Shown here in pieces: positions 19,779 to 26,237 of a stretch of 64,000 bases of DNA (position 1 is the stretch's first letter; each line of letters begins with the position of its first letter). The DNA is from Solidesulfovibrio alcoholivorans DSM 5433. Its GTDB lineage: Bacteria; Desulfobacterota; Desulfovibrionia; Desulfovibrionales; Desulfovibrionaceae. A program made the translations under genes and the position numbers. Where the stretch lies: the NCBI RefSeq assembly GCF_000702665.1, contig NZ_JNJA01000011.1:62001-126000 (forward strand), in the 5' to 3' direction. The notes under the pieces were generated by a model. The model was not told the DNA's origin. It made no database searches and worked only from the letters and a program-made list of their open reading frames with translations.

Positions 19779-20758
19779 CGCCCCTCCGGGTCGTAGATTT
19801 CTTCGGGATAGCGCAGCACCTTGCCGAAACGGGGCGCAAACGCGGGCAACGGCAGGCCGAGCACGCGCTTGAGGGCGTATTCCGGCTCGTTGACCCCGAA
19901 CTGCGTGCGCATGCCCGTGGAACCGGAAAAGCGCAGGTTGATCTCGAACACGCGCGCCCTGCCCGCTGTGTCCAGGCGCAACTGCACGTTGGCCGGCCCC
20001 CAGACGTCCAGGGCGTCGGCGGCCCGGGCGGCGGCCTCGGCCACGGCCGGCGGCGTGTCCGGCGTGTTCCAGGCGACGTTGGTGTTGCCGTCGCGCAGGC
20101 GACGGCGCAGGCAGATGACGTTTTCCACCTTACCGTCGAAGCGCAGCACGCCGCAGGTGTATTCCGAATCCGCGTCGCCCACGGCCTCCTGGATGACGGG
20201 ATCGGCGACCAGGGGCAGGCAGGCGGCGAGCGCGTCGGCGTCGGCGGCCAGGCGCAGACCCTTGCTGCCCGTGCCCCGGCGCGGCTTGACGATCACGGGA
20301 AAAGGCAGCGCGCCCAGGTCGTCGCCGGGCAGAAACGAGGCCGGCGGCGCAAGGCCCGCGTCGCGCAGGGCGGCGAAGGTGGCGTACTTGTCGTCGGCCG
20401 CGGCCACGGCCCCGGGCGAACCCACGAGCACCGTGCAGCCGGTTTCGGCCTCGATGCGCGCCCTTGCCGCGGCGAAGTGCGGCAGCTCGAAACCTATACC
20501 TATAAACAGCACGCGCAGGGCGTGGCGGCGCACCAGGGGCAGAAAGCGTTCGAGGTAGTCCTCGAAGGTCACGTCCGGCTTGAGGATGTCGGGCATGAGG
20601 TGGGTGGTTTCGATCCAATAGGAGCCGGCCGTGCCGGGCAGGTACTCGAAACCGACGAGTTCCAGGCGGTCGGCCAGGTCGCAGGCGAGAAGCGACTTGA
20701 CGACGCCCTGCCCCACCAGGGAACCGACGCAGGTGACGCCGACGGAAATCTTGCTCAT
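19775..20758 (-). CDS. ATP-grasp ligase (carbamoyl-phosphate-synthase-like)
   Basis: This 327-residue protein starts at the ATG at 20758, overlapping the PHP stop (ATGA). It has an N-terminal Rossmann-like lobe (GVTCVGSLVGQGVVKSLL), then the ATP-grasp signature: DDKYATFAALRDAG, FPVIVKPRRGTGSKGL (phosphate-binding Lys) and a metal-binding FEINLRFSGS near the end. The family joins a carboxylate to an amine through an acyl phosphate. Beside NeuB, PHP and SDR genes it may attach an amino acid or acyl group to a sugar; this is inference. Confidence 0.8.
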   Translation of the reverse strand: MSKISVGVTCVGSLVGQGVVKSLLACDLADRLELVGFEYLPGTAGSYWIETTHLMPDILKPDVTFEDYLERFLPLVRRHALRVLFIGIGFELPHFAAARARIEAETGCTVLVGSPGAVAAADDKYATFAALRDAGLAPPASFLPGDDLGALPFPVIVKPRRGTGSKGLRLAADADALAACLPLVADPVIQEAVGDADSEYTCGVLRFDGKVENVICLRRRLRDGNTNVAWNTPDTPPAVAEAAARAADALDVWGPANVQLRLDTAGRARVFEINLRFSGSTGMRTQFGVNEPEYALKRVLGLPLPAFAPRFGKVLRYPEEIYDPEGR

Positions 20759-21507
20759 GTGGCGGCTCGTGCGGGAGAATTTGGCGCGTCCGGGAACAGC
20801 AGCGGCCGCAGCAGGGCGCCGATCGCGCCCACCTGGGACGGCTCGTGGGCGTCGGAGCCCAGCGAGACGCGCGGATCGTACCGCGCCAGCAGGGGCAACA
20901 ACCGCGTCAGGACCGGGGCGTGGTAGCGGGCGTTGACCTCGAAGGCCACGTCGGCCCCGGCGCATTCCCGCGCCAGGGCGTCCATATAGTCCAGGGGAAA
21001 ATCGCCGTAAAGGGCCAGGGACATGCCGCCGGCGTGGGCCAGGACCTGGGCGCGGCCGCCCCGCACCAGCGCCAGCCCGAAGTCGCGCTCGGCCAGGGCC
21101 AGCTCCTCCCGGGGCAGGGCGCGCGGCGGCCGCGACCCCTGCGCTCCCGGCACGGCGTGCACGCTGCCAAGCACCACGTCCGCCGCCGCATAGGCCGCGT
21201 CGGGGATGTCGAGCGTCCCTTCCCCGTCGCAGACCTTGGCCTCGAAGCCGACCCAGATGCGCGGCCCCCCTACCCGGCGCAGGTTCGCGGCTTCGTGCGC
21301 GAACCGCGGCCAATAGGTAGACGTGCGCCGGATGTGCTCGGTAAACGCCAGGCGCGACAGGCCGAGCGACACGGCGCGGTCGGCGTAGGCCCGGGGCGGC
21401 GCGAGGCCGTCGGTGAAATCCGTGTGCGTATGCCCTTCCACGGCGAGATCCGCCGGAGTCAGAGCGGAAAAACGCGGGAACAGCGCCGTCGCGCGCTCAG
21501 GAGGCAT
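20755..21507 (-). CDS. PHP-domain phosphoesterase
   Basis: This 250-residue protein has the PHP metal motifs EGHTHTDFTDG (HxH), FTEHIR, VLGSVHAVPG, LAHAGG and a late GSDAHEP. This is the set seen in histidinol-phosphatase-like PHP hydrolases, which bind three metal ions. It overlaps NeuB by 11 bp and the ATP-grasp gene by 4 bp. It may remove the phosphate left on a nonulosonate intermediate, as a 9-phosphatase does in some sialic acid routes. That role is inferred from position. Confidence 0.8.
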   Translation of the reverse strand: MPPERATALFPRFSALTPADLAVEGHTHTDFTDGLAPPRAYADRAVSLGLSRLAFTEHIRRTSTYWPRFAHEAANLRRVGGPRIWVGFEAKVCDGEGTLDIPDAAYAAADVVLGSVHAVPGAQGSRPPRALPREELALAERDFGLALVRGGRAQVLAHAGGMSLALYGDFPLDYMDALARECAGADVAFEVNARYHAPVLTRLLPLLARYDPRVSLGSDAHEPSQVGAIGALLRPLLFPDAPNSPARAAT

Positions 21508-22540
21508 CGGCCACCATGGCGAGTTCGAAGAAGTCCTCGGCCGCCATGTCCACGAGCAGGCGCTTGCCGAGCAGCTTGCCGATTTCCGTTGGCGCCAGGC
21601 CGGTGCCGGGGCGCTTGGCCGTGATGTCCTGCGCGGAGAGCACCGTGCCGGCGGCGAGGTCGCGGGCGGCCATGAGGCTGCGGCGCATGTTGGCGGCGTT
21701 GGCCAGCTCCTCGGGCTGCACGGTCTTTTCGGGGCTGCCGAGGGCGGCTTCCACGTCGCGGATCTGGCGCACCATGGCGGCGAGCTCGTCGGGCTCGATC
21801 GAGGCGGCGTGGTCCACGCCGGGCAGGTTGCGCGACAGGGTGAAGTGCTTCTCGATCAGGGCCGCGCCCAGGGCGGCGGCGGCCACGGGCACGTGGATGC
21901 CCCGGGAATGGTCGGAGAACCCGACGGGCACGCCGTAGCGCGCGGCCAGGGTCGCCATGACGCGCAGATGCAGCTGGTCGTAGGGCGCGGGATACTGGGA
22001 GGTGCACTGGAAAAGGGCCAGTTCGCCCGCCCCGCGCGCGCGCAGCAGTTCCACGGCGTGATCGACCTGCTCCAGGCGCGACATGCCGACGGAAAGCAGC
22101 ACGGGCAGCCCGGTCTCGGCCAGGGCGGAAAGCAGGTAGTCGTTGTTGCAGTCGGCCGAGGCGACCTTGATCGCCTCGCAGCCGATGTCCACGAGGATGC
22201 GCAGGCCCGCGACGTCGCAGGCCGTGGACAGGAAGGCGATGCCGCACTCCCCGCAATAGGACTTGAGTTCGGCGAAGCGTTCGGCGGGAAATTCCAGGGA
22301 GCGCGACCATTCGAGCTTGGACATGCCGCCGATGCGGCCGGAAAAATAGCCGGGCTTGCTCGAATGCTTGGATTCGCTGGCGCTGGTGCGGTGGGTCTGG
22401 AACTTGACGCAGTCCGCCCCGGCGGCGGCGGCGCGACGCACCAGTTCGAGCGCCAGATCGAAGTCGCCGTTGTGGTTGATGCCGGCTTCGGCGATGACGC
22501 ACGCGCCGGGCTGCGGCCGCACGCGGGAAAGCCATTGCAT
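21497..22540 (-). CDS. neuB: N-acetylneuraminate synthase family protein (NeuB-like)
   Basis: This 347-residue enzyme starts at the ATG at 22540 behind AAGAGGAC. It has IAEAGINHNGDFDLA, VKFQTH, STACDVAG, KVASADCNN, LSVGMS, FSDHSRG and EKHFTLSR, the full TIM-barrel signature of nonulosonate synthases. A C-terminal antifreeze-like SAF domain includes MRRSLMAARDL. It condenses PEP with a ManNAc-like or bacillosamine-derived sugar to give a sialic, legionaminic or pseudaminic acid-type product. It is the first gene of the minus operon. Which acid is made cannot be told from sequence. Confidence 0.9.
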   Translation of the reverse strand: MQWLSRVRPQPGACVIAEAGINHNGDFDLALELVRRAAAAGADCVKFQTHRTSASESKHSSKPGYFSGRIGGMSKLEWSRSLEFPAERFAELKSYCGECGIAFLSTACDVAGLRILVDIGCEAIKVASADCNNDYLLSALAETGLPVLLSVGMSRLEQVDHAVELLRARGAGELALFQCTSQYPAPYDQLHLRVMATLAARYGVPVGFSDHSRGIHVPVAAAALGAALIEKHFTLSRNLPGVDHAASIEPDELAAMVRQIRDVEAALGSPEKTVQPEELANAANMRRSLMAARDLAAGTVLSAQDITAKRPGTGLAPTEIGKLLGKRLLVDMAAEDFFELAMVADAS

Positions 22541-22614
22541 AGACGGTGTCCTCTTTTTTCGCCGCGTCGCGGCGGCGCGTTGGTTTCGTGGCGGCGCGAA
22601 CCGGCGTCGCCGCC

Positions 22615-24141
22615 CTACCCGCCCTGCCCGTGCCTGCGCCAGTAGTTGCGCAGCCACTGTTCCTTGGGCCCGCCGGGGCAGCCGGCCAGGGCCCGGGCCA
22701 GGTCTTCCTCGCCAAGGCTCGCGCGCCAGCTTTCGAACCGGGCCTCCTCCAGCTTCGCGGCGGCCTCGCGGCGGCGCTTCAGCTCCGCGGCCGCGGACGC
22801 CGCCTCGACTTCCTCCCGGGACACGTAGTCCGGGTGGGCGCGCAACATGCCCCAGCGCGCCAGGGCGGTAAAGACGTAGGCCTGCGGGTTCTTGACCGCC
22901 TCGCCGCTCCCGAGCTCGGTCAGCCGGCCCGTGGTCTCGAGCTCCCAGTCGGCGCGGTCGAGGCTTACGCGCACGGACTCCATGTCGAGCGCCTTGTCCA
23001 GGCGCGCCCGCGCGGCCACGGCCTGACGGATCTGCTCCACGCGAAACCCGGCCTTGCGCACGGCCGGCCACATCATGGCCAGGAACTCGTCGTCCCAACC
23101 GAAGGCGTTTTCAGGAAAGAGAGAAAGATCTTCTCTTTCTTTTCTTAAAGAGGCGGCGGTAGCGGCCGGCTGACCGGCCGGCTGTCCGGCCTGGAGAGCG
23201 GCCGTCCGGCTTTCGGAGGGGCTTGTTGTCGGGCCTTCTGTGTGGCCGACAGTCCGGCTGTCCGGCTCCGGGGGTGTCCGGCCTTCGGAGTGGCTTGCGG
23301 ACAGGCTCCAGGACAGGCCTGCTGCCTGGCTTGCGGACAGGTCGCAGCCGTACTGGGCGAGCACGGCCTGGTGGAACTCCAGGCGCACGCCCTGGATGTT
23401 GCCGTCGCGGGCCTTTTTGAAGGCGAGGATGCCGAGCGCGGCCAGGCGGCGCAGGATGGTGCGCACCGTGGCTTCGCGCATGCCGAGCGCGGCGGCGATG
23501 TCGCGGAATTTGACGATGTAGGGCCGGGCGCGCAGGAGGAATTCGAGGACGCCGCGCTGGTTGGCGTTGAGCCGGTCGCCGGGTCCGGACAGGCCGGGAA
23601 AGGGGCTGAAAGTCCGGTTTGGAGACTGGCTTGCTGACGGGCTGGCCGATAGCCCTGCCCCGCCGTCCGGAGTGTGGCTTTCTGACAGGCTGCGTGTCGG
23701 GTCTTCCGACAGGCTGGCCGGCTGTCGGGCTGGCTGACAGGCCTGCTGTGCGGGGGACAGGCTGGCCGAGGGGCTGGCTGTGCGGTTTTCGCCCCGGCTG
23801 TCGGGCTGGCCGTCTGGCTGGTTGCCGGGCGGGCTGACAGGCGGACTGACGGACTGACCGGCCGGCTGTGCGGCTGGCCTGGAGACCGGCTTTGTGACAG
23901 GCTTTTTCTCCGGCTTGACGTGCGGCCTGGATACCGGCCTTGTCTCCGGCGCGGCGGCGCGGGCCACGGCCGGGGCCTGCGGCGCGGGGCGCGGCGCGAC
24001 CGGTTCGGCCGCGCCTTTGCCGGTCAGAAAGGCGATGGCCTGCTCGGGAAAGGCGTCGAGGGTCGGGAACGCGGCGAAGGTTTCCCGCGGCGGCACGCTG
24101 GAGAAGAGATCCGGTTCGGGATCAGGCTTCTTTCTGGACAC
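22615..24141 (-). CDS. Winged-helix partner of ParA, module 1, with in-gene DNA repeats
   Basis: This 508-residue protein has a short N-terminal region, a low-complexity tetrapeptide linker rich in Pro/Ser/Gln (about residues 65-185), a winged-helix domain (NQRGVLEFLL, then REATVRTILRRLAALGIL), a second repeat linker (about 265-325) and a C-terminal domain. That last domain (WPAVRKAGF, RADWELE, FTALARWGM, CPGGPKEQWLRNYWR) is shared with the module 2 partner. The linkers coincide with 12-bp-period DNA arrays on the plus strand. It overlaps parA by 20 bp. A role as centromere-binding partner or replication initiator is inferred; the family was not recognised. Confidence 0.7.
   Translation of the reverse strand: MSRKKPDPEPDLFSSVPPRETFAAFPTLDAFPEQAIAFLTGKGAAEPVAPRPAPQAPAVARAAAPETRPVSRPHVKPEKKPVTKPVSRPAAQPAGQSVSPPVSPPGNQPDGQPDSRGENRTASPSASLSPAQQACQPARQPASLSEDPTRSLSESHTPDGGAGLSASPSASQSPNRTFSPFPGLSGPGDRLNANQRGVLEFLLRARPYIVKFRDIAAALGMREATVRTILRRLAALGILAFKKARDGNIQGVRLEFHQAVLAQYGCDLSASQAAGLSWSLSASHSEGRTPPEPDSRTVGHTEGPTTSPSESRTAALQAGQPAGQPAATAASLRKEREDLSLFPENAFGWDDEFLAMMWPAVRKAGFRVEQIRQAVAARARLDKALDMESVRVSLDRADWELETTGRLTELGSGEAVKNPQAYVFTALARWGMLRAHPDYVSREEVEAASAAAELKRRREAAAKLEEARFESWRASLGEEDLARALAGCPGGPKEQWLRNYWRRHGQGG
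23113..23146. repeat. Purine/pyrimidine near-palindrome, module 1
   Basis: A purine-rich run is followed, across a central GATC, by a pyrimidine-rich run, making an imperfect inverted repeat. It lies between the repeat linker and the shared C-terminal domain. The same position in the module 2 gene has a similar tract. Confidence 0.55.
23171..23343 (+). repeat. 12-bp-period array in module 1 partner gene, 3' part
   Basis: The word here differs: TGACCGGCC at 23171, TGTCCGGCC at 23183, TGTCGGGCC at 23227, AGTCCGGCT at 23251, TGTCCGGCC at 23275, then GGACAGGCT at 23299, GGACAGGCC at 23311 and GGACAGGTC at 23335, with weaker units on the same 12-bp register between. Consensus is about TGWCMGGCY. 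It corresponds to the linker after the winged helix. Confidence 0.75.
23587..23951 (+). repeat. 12-bp-period array in module 1 partner gene, 5' part
   Basis: About 30 units of the TGWCMGGCY word run through this stretch. Good copies are at 23587 (GGACAGGCC), 23635 (TGACGGGCT), 23683 (TGACAGGCT), 23707 (CGACAGGCT), 23735 (TGACAGGCC), 23835 (TGACAGGCG) and 23895 (TGACAGGCT). Most steps are exactly 12 bp, with a few 8-bp or 16-bp phase jumps. It encodes the tetrapeptide linker before the winged helix. Confidence 0.8.
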
Positions 24142-24922
24142 GCGCGAAGGTCTCCCTGGCCAGGGCCGCGTAGTCCTGGGCCCCGGATTTGTTGGCGTCG
24201 AACTCGAAGATGGTCTTGCGCTGGGAATGGGCCCGGTCGATGTCGATGTTGACCCGGATTTCCGTTTCGAAGACCGGAATGCCCTTGGCGTCGAAGAAGC
24301 CGCGAATGCGGTTTTTGTTCTTCTTGTGGGTCATGGCCCGGCCGTCGAACTTGGTCAGGACCACGCCGAGGAGCAGGAGCTTCTTGTTCTGCTGCTTGGC
24401 CTGGGAAAGGACCTGGATGAAGGTGGAAAAGCCGTCCAGGGCGTACTGGTCGCCCACGGGGCAGGGGACGAGGACGAAGTCGGAGATGAGCAGGGCGTTG
24501 CGCAGCATCGGCCCGATGTTGGGCGGGGTGTCGATGATGACGAAATCGTATTTTCCGATATCCTTGTCGTTTTGCAGCAGCCGGGAAAACCCGAGCACGG
24601 AGTCTATGCCGGAATAGGAACGCACCTCCCATTCCATGCAGCGTATGGAATTGGGAACGATTTCGAGGCGTTCGGTACGCGTGGCGCAGGCAAACGGCGA
24701 AAAGGCCCCTTCGGGGTCTTCCAGCGCCTTGACCAGGCTGGAATTTTCGCGCAACCCCAAATCGGGGAGCAGCGTCGAGGTGGTGTTGGATTGGGGATCG
24801 CCGTCGATGACGAGCACGGATGCGCCGTCACGCGCCAACCCTGCGGAAAGATTCACGCAAGTTGTGGATTTCCCCACGCCGCCCTTGTTGTTGCCCACGG
24901 TAATGATGCATGGTCCGGCCAC
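24122..24922 (-). CDS. parA: ParA-family partition ATPase, module 1
   Basis: This 266-residue protein starts at the GTG at 24922, directly behind GGAGGAAT. It has the deviant Walker A NKGGVGKSTT at residues 12-21, DGDPQSN, and Walker B FVIIDTPPN. There is no N-terminal helix-turn-helix, so it is the short ParA type that relies on a separate DNA-binding partner. ParA ATPases bind non-specific DNA with ATP and position cargo. Its partner is the overlapping gene at 22615. It is divergent from, and paralogous to, the ParA at 25435. Confidence 0.9.
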   Translation of the reverse strand: MAGPCIITVGNNKGGVGKSTTCVNLSAGLARDGASVLVIDGDPQSNTTSTLLPDLGLRENSSLVKALEDPEGAFSPFACATRTERLEIVPNSIRCMEWEVRSYSGIDSVLGFSRLLQNDKDIGKYDFVIIDTPPNIGPMLRNALLISDFVLVPCPVGDQYALDGFSTFIQVLSQAKQQNKKLLLLGVVLTKFDGRAMTHKKNKNRIRGFFDAKGIPVFETEIRVNIDIDRAHSQRKTIFEFDANKSGAQDYAALARETFARVQKEA

Positions 24923-24977
24923 ATTCCTCCCCCCAGTAAATTTCCCTGTGGGTCACATTTTCACCCATATGCAAATT

Positions 24978-24983
24978 TGTCAA
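24978..24983 (-). promoter_or_regulatory. Possible -35 element of the module 1 parA promoter
   Basis: On the minus strand this is a perfect TTGACA. It lies 56 bp upstream of the GTG start, in a local AT-rich patch. A good -10 is not obvious: AAATGT lies 17 bp downstream. Only the -35 is convincing. Confidence 0.35.
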
Positions 24984-25095
24984 CGAAATGCAGTGCCCGC
25001 GCCTCGTTCCATCATAGCGGGAAGGCGCGGCCATGTGCCAGCCGAAACGTGTCACAATCTGCGCGGGCCGGCATGTTTCCCGCGCCTACCACCAT

Positions 25096-25138
25096 TGACC
25101 CGACAGTGAACCGACCATGAGCCAACAGCCGACCCGAC
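25096..25138 (+). repeat. Four 11-bp-spaced TGAYCCGAC-like boxes
   Basis: Boxes start at 25096 (TGACCCGAC), 25107 (TGAACCGAC), 25118 (TGAGCCAAC) and 25130 (CGACCCGAC). The spacing of 11-12 bp is one helical turn, so a protein bound to each would sit on the same DNA face. The same word fills the coding array at 26381. Confidence 0.8.
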
Positions 25139-25198
25139 GCGTGCCCCCTCTGCCGGGCAGGGGCGCGGCGGCGCGGATGGATCCTGCCTTTCGCAACA

Positions 25199-25251
25199 AG
25201 ACCCGACCCTGATCCGACCATTAGGCGGCGATGATCCAACCCTGACCCGAC
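25199..25251 (+). repeat. Five 11-bp-spaced TGAYCCGAC-like boxes
   Basis: Units start at 25199 (AGACCCGAC), 25210 (TGATCCGAC), 25221 (TTAGGCGGC, degenerate), 25232 (TGATCCAAC) and 25243 (TGACCCGAC). The 11-bp register is exact, even through the degenerate unit. They lie 184 bp or more before the module 2 parA start. Confidence 0.8.
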
Positions 25252-25372
25252 GACAGGCCGGACACCAAAAGAAAGGGGAAAAGAGACCGCGCCGCTCGGG
25301 AAAACCCGGATCATTAGCAAAAATAAAAAGAATAAAAATAACGGCAGTTATTGAGAAAGCAGGAAAAACACC

Positions 25373-25400
25373 TTGACATTACGGGACATTTTTCTAAAAA
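25373..25400 (+). promoter_or_regulatory. Possible promoter of the module 2 parA
   Basis: TTGACA at 25373-25378 is followed after 16 bp by TAAAAA, a weak -10. The start codon at 25435 is about 30 bp downstream of the expected transcription start. The -35 is perfect; the -10 is poor. Confidence 0.4.
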
Positions 25401-25434
25401 AACAGACGTAATTTTCATAAAAACAGGTGTTTCC

Positions 25435-26220
25435 ATGGGAATTATCATCACCATCGCCAACAACAAGGGCGGCGTGGGCAAGACCACCCTGACCTGCAAC
25501 CTGGCCCACGCCCTCACCCTCAAGGGCGGTCGCGCCCTGGTCGTGGACACCGATTCCCAGTGCAACTCCACGAGCCTGCTCGCCGGTTCCGGGATCGCCT
25601 TCCAGAATTCCCTCTACGACATCCTCACCTCGCGCGATCTCGTCGCCCAAAAGGCCATCGTCGAGACGAACATCAAGCGCATCGACCTGCTGCCCAACAT
25701 TTCCGACACGGCCGTGCTCGAATACGACCTGTCCCAGAACCTGCCGGACAACTACGCCATCCTGCGCTCGAAAATCCGCGACTACGCGAAAAAGACCTAC
25801 CAGTACGTACTCATCGATACGCCGCCCAACCTCGGCTTCTTCTCGCTGTCTTCCCTCTTCGCCGCGGATTTCTGCATCGTGCCGATTTCCGCGGGCTCGG
25901 CCTACAGCATCGAGGGGCTGTTGCGTGTGCTCGCCGTCATCGAGAAGATCCAGGAGGACGGCAACCGGGACCTGCGTTTCCTGCGGCTGCTCGTCAACAA
26001 CATCGACCGCCGCACGGCCATGGGCCGCCTCATCGTCTCCGAGCTCGAGGACAATTTCCAGGGCAAGATGTTCGAGACCCACATCCCGCGCAGCACCGTG
26101 TTCGAACAGGCGGAATACACCAAGACCACCGTTTTCGGCAGCCATGCCGCCACCTACGGCGCCAAGGCCTATCGTGAACTGGCCGCCGAGTTGCGCCTCA
26201 TTCTCGGCAATCCCGATTGA
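25435..26220 (+). CDS. parA: ParA-family partition ATPase, module 2
   Basis: This 261-residue ATPase starts at the ATG at 25435 (MGIIITIANNKGG); a longer form from a TTG at 25351 would include the predicted promoter and is unlikely. It has the deviant Walker A NKGGVGKTTL, VDTDSQCNS and Walker B VLIDTPPN. Like module 1 it lacks an N-terminal DNA-binding domain. Sequence differs clearly from the module 1 ParA, so the two are paralogues rather than recent duplicates. The stop is 17 bp before the partner's start, giving a two-gene operon. Confidence 0.9.
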   Translation: MGIIITIANNKGGVGKTTLTCNLAHALTLKGGRALVVDTDSQCNSTSLLAGSGIAFQNSLYDILTSRDLVAQKAIVETNIKRIDLLPNISDTAVLEYDLSQNLPDNYAILRSKIRDYAKKTYQYVLIDTPPNLGFFSLSSLFAADFCIVPISAGSAYSIEGLLRVLAVIEKIQEDGNRDLRFLRLLVNNIDRRTAMGRLIVSELEDNFQGKMFETHIPRSTVFEQAEYTKTTVFGSHAATYGAKAYRELAAELRLILGNPD

Positions 26221-26237
26221 TCGCAACGGGGAACGCC

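Larger units (their letters stand above)
24923..25434. promoter_or_regulatory. Divergent control region between two parA modules
   Basis: This 512-bp region has no gene. It holds the presumed promoters of both modules, two clusters of about nine TGAYCCGAC-like boxes at 11-bp spacing (25096-25138 and 25199-25251), and an AT-rich stretch at 25310-25434 next to the second parA. The boxes match the word repeated inside the partner gene at 26238. They probably serve as operator, centromere, or both for module 2. The AT-rich stretch could act as a DNA-unwinding element, which is inference. Confidence 0.55.

Noticed and set aside
25351..25434. Longer form of the module 2 ParA from a TTG start
   Set aside because: It would place the -35/-10 candidate inside the gene and adds 28 residues before the conserved ParA start.
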